Below are positions 33,995-42,293 of a stretch of 64,000 nucleotides of DNA, piece after piece. Each line of letters begins with the position of its first letter. Position 1 is the first letter of the stretch. The position numbers and the translations under genes were made by a program. This DNA comes from a bacterium (lineage in GTDB: Bacteria; 4484-113; JAFGCY01): the NCBI GenBank assembly GCA_020849855.1, contig JADZFO010000027.1, positions 62,001 to 126,000 on the forward strand, in the 5' to 3' direction. The notes under the pieces are model-generated. The model saw only the letters and a program-made list of their open reading frames with translations, ran no database searches and had not been told where the DNA came from.

Positions 33995-35431
33995 ATGGCA
34001 AGCCTCTGCAAAAGGGTCATGCAAGAGCGCGCCGCAGACATCCTGCTGGTGATGAAGAAGCAGCTTGCCGAGATTGTCTCTCGCGCAAAGTACGAGCTTC
34101 TCGTTCGCCCCCTGCGCGCGGTTGACTACTCCGACTCAACACTCACTCTCTCAACGTCCAATGAAGCCCTGCGCGGCTGGCTTCTCGACAAGTACGGCGA
34201 CGTTCTCTCCGAGCTGGCAAACCTTGCTTCCGGTGAGAATGTCAAGCTGGTGGTCCAGGTGGCCCAGGCTGTCCCGGTTGGCGATGGCAGCCCTTCCAGC
34301 CACGATTCCTCCCTCACTGGCGATGGCGAAAGTGATGGCGAAGTGCAGAGCTTTGACCCCCTGCCTGTGCATCAGGAAGAAGACCTGCTCTCGCGCAGCG
34401 GCGGCGCCCGCCCGCTCCTGAACCCCAAGTACAGCTTCGACAGCTTCGTCGTTGGCGCCAACAACCAGTTCTGCTACAGCGCCTGCCAGCAGGTCGCCGC
34501 GCGGCCCGGGCGCAGCTATAACCCGCTTTTCATTTACAGCTCCGTGGGCCTCGGCAAGACCCATCTGATGCATGCGGTCGGCCAGGCCATCTGGGATGCC
34601 AACCCGCGGGCCAATGTGATTTACGTCACCAGCGAGAAGTTCACCAACGATTTCATCGAGCACGTCCGCACGGGCCGCATGGCTCAGTTCCACGCGCGCT
34701 ACCGCGAAGCCGATGTGCTGATGATCGACGACATCCAGTTCCTCTCCGGCAAGCAGGAAACCCAGATCGAGTTCTTCCACACCTTTATGTCCCTGGTGGA
34801 AGCCGGCAAGCAGATCGTGATCTCCAGCGACCGGCACCCGCGCACCCTCAAGGGCATTGAGGACCGCCTGGTCAGCCGCTTCGCCATGGGCCTTGTCTGC
34901 GACATCTCCGACCCCAGCCTCGAAACCCGCGTGGCGATCCTGCAGCGCAAGGCCGAGATGGAGCGCGTGGACCTGCCGCAGGGCGTCTGCGAGTTCATCG
35001 CCGAGCGCGTGTCCAGCAACGTGCGCGAGCTGGAAGGCGCGCTGATCAAGCTGCTGGCCTATTGCTCCTTCAACCGCAGCGCTCCCAGCGTGGAGCTCGC
35101 GGCGCGGGTGCTGGCCGACATGCTGGATGCCGGTGGCATGCGCCCGCAGCTCTCCATGAAGCAGATCCTCAGCGTGGTGGGCGAGTACTTTAACGTCTCG
35201 GAGCAGCTCCTGCTCAGCCCCAACCGCTCCAAGCGCGTGGCCCAGGCGCGGATGGTGGTCATGTACCTCGCCCGCGAGTACACCAACCTGACCCTCAGCC
35301 AGATCGGCGAGGAACTGGGCGGCCGCGACCACAGCACGGTCAGCCACGGCGCGGCCAAGATCCAGCTCGACCTGCAGCAGGACCACTACCTGGAGCAGGC
35401 GATTATCCAGATCAGCCGCATGCTGAAGTAG
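33995..35431 (+). CDS. dnaA: Chromosomal replication initiator protein DnaA
   Basis: 478 residues from ATG 33995; ATG 34019 and GTG 33905 are alternatives, and no start has a well-placed Shine-Dalgarno. DnaA opens the origin. Domain I (LLVMKKQLAEIVSRAKYELLVRPL) is followed by an acidic linker, the AAA+ core with NPKYSFDSFVVGANNQF, Walker A GLGKTH, Walker B VLMIDDIQFL and sensor motifs, and the domain IV DNA-binding helix with GGRDHSTVSHG. All regions look intact. A diguanylate cyclase follows instead of dnaN, which is unusual for an origin-linked dnaA. Confidence 0.96.
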   Translation: MASLCKRVMQERAADILLVMKKQLAEIVSRAKYELLVRPLRAVDYSDSTLTLSTSNEALRGWLLDKYGDVLSELANLASGENVKLVVQVAQAVPVGDGSPSSHDSSLTGDGESDGEVQSFDPLPVHQEEDLLSRSGGARPLLNPKYSFDSFVVGANNQFCYSACQQVAARPGRSYNPLFIYSSVGLGKTHLMHAVGQAIWDANPRANVIYVTSEKFTNDFIEHVRTGRMAQFHARYREADVLMIDDIQFLSGKQETQIEFFHTFMSLVEAGKQIVISSDRHPRTLKGIEDRLVSRFAMGLVCDISDPSLETRVAILQRKAEMERVDLPQGVCEFIAERVSSNVRELEGALIKLLAYCSFNRSAPSVELAARVLADMLDAGGMRPQLSMKQILSVVGEYFNVSEQLLLSPNRSKRVAQARMVVMYLAREYTNLTLSQIGEELGGRDHSTVSHGAAKIQLDLQQDHYLEQAIIQISRMLK

Positions 35432-35456
35432 CCTGTCCTGATATACTCTCAGCAGG

Positions 35457-37358
35457 GTGAAGACCTACACACTCCCATCCACTTTTGGCCGCTTCCTGGC
35501 CTGGATAAAGTTCGGCGCTCTGCTGGGTGGGTTCCTGTACATCTGGCTCGAGGAGCTGGGTGGACAGAAGCTGGCTGACGGCGCCGATGCTGCCATGGTT
35601 GTCGGCAACGGCTCAATGCCCATGTGGTTCTGGGTCTCCTTTGTCGTCCTCGCCGCTGTCAACTTCCTGACCTTCTGGCACTACTACAACCAGCCTGAGC
35701 TGCAGGAGCGCATGTACCAGATCTCACTGGTCATCGACCTCTTCAGCGTGCTGATCCTCTTCTTCTGGCACCCCGTCACCTTCATGCTGCTGCTGATCGG
35801 CATGGCGATGGTGGCCAGCTTCTACAGCTTTGCCATGCCGCGGGGCACGGGCTTTGTCGTCTGGCTGCTGGCCACCCTGGTCTACAGCTTTGCGGTGCTC
35901 TACGACTGGAAGCTCAGCCCGGCGGGGGACGTGACCTGGCAGCACGCCACGGCCCTGCTGGTGGTGGGCCTGGCGATCATCACCACTGTCTGCCTGCTGG
36001 TCAAGAGCATTAAGCACGGCGTGGACAAGATCTATATCGCCACCAGTGAGATTACCTACGACCTCACCTCCCAGGCCGTGGAAGCCAGCATCGCGCACGA
36101 GGACCTGCTGGAACGCAGCCAGGAAGTCCAGACCCTGATCCAGGTTATCCAGAACATCTATTCCGAGCTGGAATGGGAGGAGCTCTTCCGCAACATCATC
36201 CAGGCCTTCCGCAACCGTTTCCGCTTCGACAAGTTCACTCTGTACCTCTTCAACGAAGAGTCGCAGATGCTGGAGCTGCGGGTCGAAAGCGGCGCCGAAA
36301 AAGCCGGCGGCCCGGCCAAGGCCGTCACCCCCGGAACCGGTATGGTGGGCTGGGCCTATGTCAACGGCAAGGGCGTGCTGGTGCAGGACACCCGCAATGA
36401 CCCGCGCTTCAAGGAATTCACTGACCGCAGCCGCCGCATCCGCTCCCTCGCCTGCCAGCCGCTGATCTTCCGCGGCCAGACCATCGGTGTGCTTTGCCTG
36501 GACAGCGAAAAGGTGGCTTCCTTCGACGAGAAGGCCTTCAGCTTCCTGCAGAGCATCGCCCCCCTGCTCTCCATCGCCGTGGGCAACTCCATGAGCTACC
36601 ACGAGATGAAGGAAGAGACCTTCACCGACAACCTCACCGGCCTGAAGAACCACCGCGGCTTTGTCGAGACCTTCCTGCCACTGCTCAACGACTGCTATGT
36701 CGATGAGTTCAGCCTCGCCGTCATGATCATGGACCTCGACAACTTCAAGAAGGTCAACGACACCTACGGCCACCAGGTCGGCAACCTGGTGCTGATCGAG
36801 CTGGCCCAGATCCTCTCCACCTTCTTCCGCGGCTCTGACCTGGTGGCGCGCTATGGCGGCGAGGAGTTTGTCGTGGTCCTCAACGGCACGCCCTCCGAGA
36901 TCGCGCCGCGCATCGCCGAGCAGCTGCGCCGCAAGATCGAGACGCACCAGTTCCCGATCAGCCTCTCCAAGGACACCTTCAAGCAGCTCACCATCTCCAT
37001 CGGCCTCGCCGCCAGCAGCGATGTCAACCTGCAGCCTGAGATCGTCTCCGGCAGCCGTGGCCGCGGAGAGCGCGACAAGTACGTCCGCAACCTTGAAGAG
37101 CTCAAACAGTTGCTGATCGAGAACGCCGACCAGGCGCTCTATGTCGCCAAGCGCAACGGCAAAAACCAGGTGCGCCTGAGCTTCCATTACCCGCCGACGC
37201 ACCCGGTCTCCGAAGAAGACCTGGTCTCCCGCGAGGCCAAGCTGCTTGACGGCGACAGCGCGGCGGAAGGGCAGGAGAGCACCCGCATCGTGCACGGCGA
37301 TGACGGCGATTTCGAGGTCACGCACCACCACCCGCCCAGCAGCGGCCGCTCGGACTGA
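35457..37358 (+). CDS. Membrane-anchored GAF-GGDEF diguanylate cyclase
   Basis: 633 residues from GTG. The first about 185 residues hold five or six TM helices. A short coiled coil leads to a GAF domain (LEWEELFRNIIQAFRNRFRFDKFTLYL onward, about 235-385) and a GGDEF domain. The active site is GGEEF (467-471) and an RxxD product-inhibition site (RGSD, 458-461) stands exactly five residues before it, so it should make c-di-GMP under feedback control. A 20-residue insert (VSGSRGRGERDKYVRN) splits the C-terminal part. TATACT lies 9 nt before the GTG. It may link membrane signals to pilus use, an inference from genome content. Confidence 0.93.
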   Translation: MKTYTLPSTFGRFLAWIKFGALLGGFLYIWLEELGGQKLADGADAAMVVGNGSMPMWFWVSFVVLAAVNFLTFWHYYNQPELQERMYQISLVIDLFSVLILFFWHPVTFMLLLIGMAMVASFYSFAMPRGTGFVVWLLATLVYSFAVLYDWKLSPAGDVTWQHATALLVVGLAIITTVCLLVKSIKHGVDKIYIATSEITYDLTSQAVEASIAHEDLLERSQEVQTLIQVIQNIYSELEWEELFRNIIQAFRNRFRFDKFTLYLFNEESQMLELRVESGAEKAGGPAKAVTPGTGMVGWAYVNGKGVLVQDTRNDPRFKEFTDRSRRIRSLACQPLIFRGQTIGVLCLDSEKVASFDEKAFSFLQSIAPLLSIAVGNSMSYHEMKEETFTDNLTGLKNHRGFVETFLPLLNDCYVDEFSLAVMIMDLDNFKKVNDTYGHQVGNLVLIELAQILSTFFRGSDLVARYGGEEFVVVLNGTPSEIAPRIAEQLRRKIETHQFPISLSKDTFKQLTISIGLAASSDVNLQPEIVSGSRGRGERDKYVRNLEELKQLLIENADQALYVAKRNGKNQVRLSFHYPPTHPVSEEDLVSREAKLLDGDSAAEGQESTRIVHGDDGDFEVTHHHPPSSGRSD

Positions 37359-37410
37359 GAGCGCTTACCCGCGAATACAGGGCTGACTGGGCCGCTATCT
37401 TGACCAGGGC

Positions 37411-37438
37411 TTGATATTCAGCGGCGCTCAGGTATAAT
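37411..37438 (+). promoter_or_regulatory. Near-consensus promoter with no gene directly after it
   Basis: TTGATA (37411-37416), 16 nt, TATAAT (37433-37438): the best sigma-70 match noted in the window. Transcription should begin near 37445, about 40 nt before an intrinsic terminator. Confidence 0.7.
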
Positions 37439-37444
37439 CGGGGC

Positions 37445-37513
37445 GGGAAGGCTCGGTACTTGTAAGCGAAGGACTTGGCTTCCTGGCCCACCGTCCGGTG
37501 GGCGCTTTGTTTT
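37445..37513 (+). ncRNA. Candidate small RNA of about 70 nt
   Basis: The segment lies between a strong promoter and a terminator hairpin and has no plausible reading frame. Besides the terminator, GGAAG (37446-37450) can pair with CTTCC (37479-37483). The downstream cupin gene has its own -10 box, so this is unlikely to be its leader. It resembles no RNA family that I recognise (not SRP RNA, 6S or a known riboswitch). The interpretation is inference from the two flanking signals. Confidence 0.45.
37486..37513 (+). terminator. Intrinsic terminator ahead of the cupin gene
   Basis: GCCCACC (37486-37492), loop GTCC, GGTGGGC (37497-37503), then GCTTTGTTTT. A perfect 7-bp GC-rich stem with a T-rich tail. 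Confidence 0.75.
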
Positions 37514-37542
37514 CAGGCCCAGCCACTGGCGGCCGCGCGAGG

Positions 37543-37548
37543 CATAAT
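37543..37548 (+). promoter_or_regulatory. -10 box CATAAT for leaderless cupin gene
   Basis: CATAAT (one base from TATAAT), 6 nt, then ATG 37555. No Shine-Dalgarno between. Confidence 0.42.
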
Positions 37549-37554
37549 TACCCC

Positions 37555-37956
37555 ATGGACAAGCCATACCCCGCTGGTATCCGCTTAAATGAGCCGGTCA
37601 AGATCGTCCCCAAGGGCTGGGGCGAGGAGCGCTGGCTCCACAATGACGAGCTCTACTGCGGCAAGCTGCTGGTCGTCAACCAAGGCAAGCGCTGCTCCCT
37701 GCATTACCACCAGCTCAAAACCGAGACCTTCTACATCAGCAAGGGCCGCGTCAGCATGGAGCTGACCGATCTTGAATCAGCGCGCCAGCAGCCGCCGCAG
37801 ATTCGCGAGGTGCATGTACTGGCCGAAGGCGACTGCATCCTGCTCACCCCGGGCATGGTGCACCGCTTCACTGGCCTGGACAGCGAGAACCACATCTTCG
37901 AGTTCTCCACCCAGCACTTTGACGAAGACAGCCACCGCATCGAAAAGGGCGACTAG
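37555..37956 (+). CDS. Small cupin protein (mannose-6-phosphate isomerase-like)
   Basis: 133 residues, a single cupin barrel. The metal-binding motifs are recognisable: CSLHYHQLKTETFYISKG (HxH...E) near residue 43 and LTPGMVHRF (His) near 95. The opening PKGWGEERWLHNDELYCGKLL resembles sugar-phosphate isomerase-like cupins, so a carbohydrate ligand is plausible. Start ATG 37555 fits the leaderless rule; an in-frame upstream codon at 37498 would run through the terminator and is rejected. plsC follows 22 bp downstream with its own -10. Confidence 0.82.
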   Translation: MDKPYPAGIRLNEPVKIVPKGWGEERWLHNDELYCGKLLVVNQGKRCSLHYHQLKTETFYISKGRVSMELTDLESARQQPPQIREVHVLAEGDCILLTPGMVHRFTGLDSENHIFEFSTQHFDEDSHRIEKGD

Positions 37957-37966
37957 CTGCTCCCCT

Positions 37967-37972
37967 TATAAT
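37967..37972 (+). promoter_or_regulatory. -10 box TATAAT for leaderless plsC
   Basis: Perfect TATAAT, 6 nt (TGATCC), then GTG 37979. The transcript start should coincide with the G of the start codon. No Shine-Dalgarno. Confidence 0.55.
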
Positions 37973-37978
37973 TGATCC

Positions 37979-38674
37979 GTGCCCACAGCCTGGGGGAAAA
38001 CGGTTTATTACTTCAGCAAATACCTCGTGCTCGCCATCGCCGGGCCGATGTTCAAGCTGAAGGTGCAAGGCAGCGCCAAGGTGCCGCGCCGCGGTCCGGT
38101 GCTGCTCGCCAGCAACCACGTTTCGCATCTCGACCCGCCGCTGCTGGGCATATCCTGCCCGCGCCTGGTGCGACATATGGCCAAGAAGGAGCTCTTTGGC
38201 GTCGGCCTGCTGCGCTGGTATATGACCAATATTGGCACGATCCTGGTCGACCGCGGCTCGGGGCGCCAGGCACTGCTGGATGCCGTGGCCGCGCTGAAGG
38301 CCGGCGACTGCGTGGCGATCTTCCCCGAAGGCACGCGCTCGGTCAGCGGTGTGATGCAGCAGGGCCGCAGCGGGGCGGTGATCATCGCGATCCAGTCCGG
38401 CTGCCCGATCATGCCGGTGGGCATCATCGGCTCCGAGAAAGCCATGACCAAGGGCAGCAAGAAGATCAAAAGCGTGCCCGTCACCCTGCGTTATGGCGAG
38501 CCCTACACCATTGATTACAGCGGCGACCGCGAGAACATCCCAAAGGAAGTCATCCGCCACGAAACCCTGGTGCTGATGGAGCGCATTGAGGCCCTGCTGC
38601 CGGAGCATATGCGCCCCAGCGCGGAGGACAAGCGCGCCTGGTACAAGGCCGCCAGCGAAAACGTGGCTTCCTAG
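37979..38674 (+). CDS. plsC: 1-acyl-sn-glycerol-3-phosphate acyltransferase
   Basis: 231 residues. It transfers an acyl chain to lysophosphatidic acid to give phosphatidic acid in membrane phospholipid synthesis. The acyltransferase motifs are NHVSHLDPP (HX4D, about 43), GTILVDRGSG near 83 and FPEGTRS (about 115), followed by GCPIMPVGIIG. An N-terminal hydrophobic segment (YFSKYLVLAIAGPMF) may associate with the membrane. The GTG start is fixed by a perfect TATAAT 6 nt upstream. Family members vary in acceptor specificity. Confidence 0.92.
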   Translation: MPTAWGKTVYYFSKYLVLAIAGPMFKLKVQGSAKVPRRGPVLLASNHVSHLDPPLLGISCPRLVRHMAKKELFGVGLLRWYMTNIGTILVDRGSGRQALLDAVAALKAGDCVAIFPEGTRSVSGVMQQGRSGAVIIAIQSGCPIMPVGIIGSEKAMTKGSKKIKSVPVTLRYGEPYTIDYSGDRENIPKEVIRHETLVLMERIEALLPEHMRPSAEDKRAWYKAASENVAS

Positions 38675-38681
38675 CCTGTGG

Positions 38682-38764
38682 CCCCGCACGGCAGTGCGGG
38701 GATCCCGCGACCTCCCGCATTGCCATGCGGGCCCACACGCGACCCGCCCGCATTGCCATGCGGG
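38682..38764. repeat. Three evenly spaced palindromic hairpins between plsC and dapB
   Basis: CCCCGCAC-GGCA-GTGCGGGG (38682-38701), then two identical CCCGCAT-TGCC-ATGCGGG (38714-38731, 38747-38764), at 32- and 33-bp intervals. Each can fold into a GC-rich 7- or 8-bp stem with a 4-nt loop. The spacing (about three helical turns) puts them on one face of the DNA. They are REP-like rather than a terminator, having no T-tract. Confidence 0.8.
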
Positions 38765-38787
38765 CCCAGGCTGTATCTGCCGCACGC

Positions 38788-38793
38788 TATCAT
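38788..38793 (+). promoter_or_regulatory. -10 box TATCAT for leaderless dapB
   Basis: GCTATCAT, 7 nt, then GTG 38801. The same hexamer precedes dxr. Confidence 0.45.
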
Positions 38794-38800
38794 TTCCGCC

Positions 38801-39556
38801 GTGCCAAGCATCAATGTTGGAGTAATCGGGTCGCGAGGGCGGATGGGCCAGGCCTGCGAGGCCGCGCTGCTGGCCGCGCCTGATATGCACCTCGAGGGCA
38901 GTCTGGGCCGCGACGGGGATGTTTTCGCATTCCTGTCCGAAACCCTGGACGTTGTGGTTGACCTCAGCCTCGGGCATGCGGTCGACCAGCACGGGGAGCA
39001 GGTCGTCAGGGCCGGCAAGCCTTACATTGTCGGCGCGACAGGCTACAGCAGCGCTACCCTCGAGGCCCTGCGCGCGGCCTCTGCGGCTTCCGGCAGCCCG
39101 GTGCTGATAGTGCCCAACTTCTCGCTCGGCGCCAATCTGATGATCAAGTTCGCGGCGGCCGCCAGCCGCCTGATGGCCGCGCCGGTCATCACGGAGCGCC
39201 ATCACACCGGCAAGGCGGACGCCCCCTCCGGCACCGCGGTCTTCACCGCCCAGCGCATTGCGCAGGCCCGCGCCGGCGCCGAGCGCCCTGGCTTCGATTC
39301 CAGTGCCATGCATTACAAGGAAGCCCTCAGCGGCGTGCTGGGAGCCGATCTTGACGGCGTCGCTATCCATTCTGTCCGCGGCGACGGCTACCTGGCCGAG
39401 CAGGAGGTGCTGCTCAGCCTGCCCGGCGAGTCCCTGCGCATTGAGCACCGCTCCATCGACCGGCGCTGCTTCATGCCGGGCATCCTTTACGCTATCCGTA
39501 ACATCCAGCGGGTTAACGGCCTGCAGATCGGCCTCGATACTATTCTGGACGTCTAG
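38801..39556 (+). CDS. dapB: 4-hydroxy-tetrahydrodipicolinate reductase
   Basis: 251 residues from GTG 38801. DapB reduces the DapA product in the diaminopimelate/lysine pathway. The N-terminal Rossmann motif GVIGSRGRMG, the substrate loop ERHHTGKADAPSGTA (catalytic His and Lys) and the family-typical end are all present. The frame is open upstream to 38678, but that part is a translation of the palindromic repeats and is rejected as coding. asd follows 24 bp downstream and dapA after that, forming a pathway cluster. Confidence 0.93.
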   Translation: MPSINVGVIGSRGRMGQACEAALLAAPDMHLEGSLGRDGDVFAFLSETLDVVVDLSLGHAVDQHGEQVVRAGKPYIVGATGYSSATLEALRAASAASGSPVLIVPNFSLGANLMIKFAAAASRLMAAPVITERHHTGKADAPSGTAVFTAQRIAQARAGAERPGFDSSAMHYKEALSGVLGADLDGVAIHSVRGDGYLAEQEVLLSLPGESLRIEHRSIDRRCFMPGILYAIRNIQRVNGLQIGLDTILDV

Positions 39557-39579
39557 TCCGGCGGCCGGGAGTAAATGTA

Positions 39580-40599
39580 ATGGGAATCAGACTGGCAATC
39601 GTGGGGGCTACCGGCCTGGTAGGCCGCCAGATGCTTAAGATAATCGAACGCGAAGGCGCGGACATCAGCGCCCTGGGCCTGCTGGCCAGCCCCAGCAGCG
39701 CCGGTGAGGAGATCACAGTCCGCGGCGCCAAACACATAGTAAGCAGCCTGGACCAGGCTGACTTCGCGGACTATGACGCCGCCTTCTTCTGCGTCGGCGA
39801 CGCCCTGAGCCAGGAGTATGTGCCGCAGGCGCTGGCCAGTGGCTGCGCCGTGGTCGACAAGAGCGGGGTCTACCGCCTCGATCCCGCCGTGCCCCTGGTC
39901 GTCCCGGGCGTGAATGATGCTGCCGTCACAGCGGAGAGCCGCCTGATCGCCAACCCCAACTGCAGCACGATCATCATGCTGCAGGCCCTGGCTCCGCTGG
40001 CCCGCCGCTTCGGCCTGCGCTCCGTCTTCGCCGCCACCTACCAAAGCGTCAGCGGCGCTGGCAAGGAGGCTGTGGTGCAGCTGCAGCAGCAGAGCGCGGC
40101 CGCGCTGGCCGGCGGCAGCTTCGCCCAGGGCGAACTTGACCCCGGCCAGTGGGCCTTCAACCTGCTGCCGAAAATCGGCGGGCTCGACGAACAGGGCCGC
40201 TGCAGCGAGGAAGCCAAGCTGGTGGAAGAGAGCCGCAAGATCCTGGCCATGCCGGATCTGCAGCTCCTCGCGCATGCTGTCCGTGTGCCGGTGGCCATCG
40301 GCCACGGCGTTGCGGTTACAGCCGTCTTTGAGCAGCCACTCAGTGTGTCCGCCGCGCTGGAGGCCTGGGCCGCAGCGCCGCACCTGGCCCTGCCGGAATC
40401 CGGCCTGCCATCACCGGTTACCTGCGCCCGGCACGGGCAGGTTGAGGTCGGACGTCTGCGCCTGGAGCCGCAGCTGGGCAACGCCCTGAGCTTCTTCTGC
40501 TGCGGCGACAATGTGGACATCGGCGCCGCCCTGAACGGCTGGCATATCCTTGGCCTGCTGCAGCAGGCCGGCGCCCTGCGCTCCGCGGTGGCGGTGTAA
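39580..40599 (+). CDS. asd: Aspartate-semialdehyde dehydrogenase
   Basis: 339 residues. It makes aspartate semialdehyde, the branch compound for lysine/DAP, threonine and methionine. The N-terminal GATGLVGRQMLKIIE binds NADP, and NPNCSTIIMLQAL holds the catalytic Cys (about 129). The later SVSGAGKEAV and VRVPVAIGHG segments match the substrate region. GGGAG in the dapB-asd gap is the likely ribosome site. It lies between dapB and dapA. Confidence 0.94.
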   Translation: MGIRLAIVGATGLVGRQMLKIIEREGADISALGLLASPSSAGEEITVRGAKHIVSSLDQADFADYDAAFFCVGDALSQEYVPQALASGCAVVDKSGVYRLDPAVPLVVPGVNDAAVTAESRLIANPNCSTIIMLQALAPLARRFGLRSVFAATYQSVSGAGKEAVVQLQQQSAAALAGGSFAQGELDPGQWAFNLLPKIGGLDEQGRCSEEAKLVEESRKILAMPDLQLLAHAVRVPVAIGHGVAVTAVFEQPLSVSAALEAWAAAPHLALPESGLPSPVTCARHGQVEVGRLRLEPQLGNALSFFCCGDNVDIGAALNGWHILGLLQQAGALRSAVAV

Positions 40600-40674
40600 G
40601 CTATCGCATCCCTGGACGGCTCCCCGAGCCGCATTTGCCGCCCCGGCGGACAAGCAAGCAAGAGGTAAACAGAA

Positions 40675-41595
40675 ATGGCAATGCCCAAGCCGATCTTTGG
40701 ACGTGTTGTGGTGGCTGCGGTCACCCCCTTTGACCGCCGCGGCAATGTGGACTACGCGGCCGCCGAGAAGCTGCTCAAGCACCTGCAGAGCCAGGTCGAC
40801 GGCGTGGTCGTCGCCGGCACCACCGGCGAGGGCCCGACCCTGAACGACAAGGAAAAGCTGGCCCTGACCGAGTTCTTCAAGAGCAGGGCCAAGAAGGGCT
40901 TCAAGGTCATCTGCAATGTCGGCTCCAACGACACGGCGGCCAGCGTCCGCCTGGCCCGCGCTGCGGCTAAGACCGGCTGCGACGGCCTGATGGTGGTCGG
41001 CCCTTATTACAACAAGCCCAACGCGGACGGCCAGCTGGCCCACTTCAGCAAAGTGGCGGACGCCACCGAGCTGCCTGTGCTGCTCTATAACATCCCCGGC
41101 CGCACCAGCCTGCGTGTCAGCCACGACGTAATTGTCGAGCTGGCGGCCACCACCCGGGTCAAGGCGGTCAAGGACAGCACCGCCGACCTGGAAGGCATCG
41201 CCCGCCTGCGCAGCCAGACTCTCAGCGACTTCCACATCTACTCCGGCGACGATTCCCTGACCCTGCCGATCCTCTCTGTCGGCGGCTGCGGCGTCGTCTC
41301 GGTTGCCGGCCACCTCATCGGCAAGGACCTCACCGAGATGGTCGACGCCTTCGCCGAGGGTGATGTCGAGCGGGCGCGGGAGATCCACCTGCACTTCCTC
41401 GAGTTGATGACCGGCATCTTCATGACCACCAACCCGATCCCGATCAAGACGGCCATGGCGCGCCTGGGCATTTGCGGCGAGAACTTCCGCCTGCCCATGA
41501 CCCCGCTGCCGGATGAGCTGGGTGACAAGCTGGACGGCCTGCTGCGCGAGTATCAGCTCCTGCCGCTCAAGGCGCAGCGCGCCGGCCAGGGTTAG
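40675..41595 (+). CDS. dapA: 4-hydroxy-tetrahydrodipicolinate synthase
   Basis: 306 residues. DapA condenses aspartate semialdehyde with pyruvate. TIM-barrel markers: AAVTPF near residue 15, GTTGEGPTL (about 50, pyruvate binding), GPYYNKPNADG with the catalytic Tyr, YNIPGRTS, and the Schiff-base Lys in VKAVKDST (about 164). AGAGG precedes the ATG by 9 nt. It completes the dapB-asd-dapA cluster. No lysine riboswitch is seen in the 75-bp gap before it. Confidence 0.95.
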   Translation: MAMPKPIFGRVVVAAVTPFDRRGNVDYAAAEKLLKHLQSQVDGVVVAGTTGEGPTLNDKEKLALTEFFKSRAKKGFKVICNVGSNDTAASVRLARAAAKTGCDGLMVVGPYYNKPNADGQLAHFSKVADATELPVLLYNIPGRTSLRVSHDVIVELAATTRVKAVKDSTADLEGIARLRSQTLSDFHIYSGDDSLTLPILSVGGCGVVSVAGHLIGKDLTEMVDAFAEGDVERAREIHLHFLELMTGIFMTTNPIPIKTAMARLGICGENFRLPMTPLPDELGDKLDGLLREYQLLPLKAQRAGQG

Positions 41596-41674
41596 TTTCG
41601 TGATCGTTCAAGGATAAGCTGCTTGAAGCTGAGCTTCAATCAAGTCCTTCCTGGCGGCGACGATAAGAGTTTTG

Positions 41675-42073
41675 ATGGCACTGATCCTTATTGTCGACGA
41701 TGATCGCTTAATGCTGAAGTTCGGCGAGGAAGCGCTGCATGCTGTCGGCCACGTCGTGGAGACAGCCCTGAATGGCAGGGAAGCGCTTGAGCTGCTGAAG
41801 ATCATGAAGTTCGATCTCGTGATCACCGATCTCTTCATGCCCGAGATCGACGGCTTTGAGCTGATCAGTTATCTGCATACACATATGCCGAACATTCTCA
41901 TTTTGTCCCAGTCCGCCGGCAGCGCCAGCCTGGGTTTGCAGCCCCTGCGGGCGGCCGCACTGATGGGTGTTCACGCCGTGCTTGAGAAGCCCTATACGCC
42001 ACAGGACCTGGTGGCGCTGGTGGATTCCGTGCTGGCGGAATCCGGCCGGCTCAGCGGCACCAAGACCTGCTAG
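41675..42073 (+). CDS. Single-domain response regulator (CheY-like receiver)
   Basis: 132 residues, only a receiver domain. The acidic pocket (DDD at 8-10), phospho-acceptor Asp about 52 in VITDLFMPEIDG, a Ser in place of the usual switch residue (ILSQSAG) and the conserved Lys in LEKPYTP are visible. It has no output domain and no adjacent kinase, so it must act through protein contacts. Starts at ATG 41675, with AAGAG upstream. GC content seems lower than in dapA. Confidence 0.9.
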   Translation: MALILIVDDDRLMLKFGEEALHAVGHVVETALNGREALELLKIMKFDLVITDLFMPEIDGFELISYLHTHMPNILILSQSAGSASLGLQPLRAAALMGVHAVLEKPYTPQDLVALVDSVLAESGRLSGTKTC

Positions 42074-42293
42074 AAAGAGGCTGCAGCGCTGATGATGCCA
42101 GCTGCGCTGGCCTGTTGTCGCGCTTTGGCTGCCGCCCGCGCTGCTGCTCCGCCATCTGTTTCCTGCATTCCAGCCCATGCCTGAGACGCGCTGAACTTTT
42201 GATTCGCGCCTGAGTCTTAGTGAGCCTTGGTGGGAGGTCGATTACCGCGCAAGCGGATATTCCGCACCTGATGGTGTAGCAGCGGAGACCTCT
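42074..42293. other. Intergenic region, nothing firm
   Basis: About 220 bp with a small palindrome GCGGA/TCCGC at 42253-42265 and the Shine-Dalgarno GGAG at 42284-42287 for the next gene. No convincing promoter or RNA was recognised. Confidence 0.3.

Noticed and set aside
37498-37554. N-terminal extension of the cupin protein
   Set aside because: It would begin inside the terminator hairpin; ATG 37555 has a matching -10 box and begins the conserved sequence.
38682-38764. CRISPR or terminator cluster
   Set aside because: Only three short palindromes with 13- to 15-bp gaps; no T-tract follows any of them.
38678-38800. N-terminal extension of dapB translated from the palindromes
   Set aside because: The extension is repetitive (PPALPCGP) and precedes the canonical DapB start; a -10 box lies 7 nt before GTG 38801.
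40600-40674. Lysine riboswitch before dapA
   Set aside because: The gap is only 75 bp, far too short for the lysine aptamer, and no matching stem pattern is visible.
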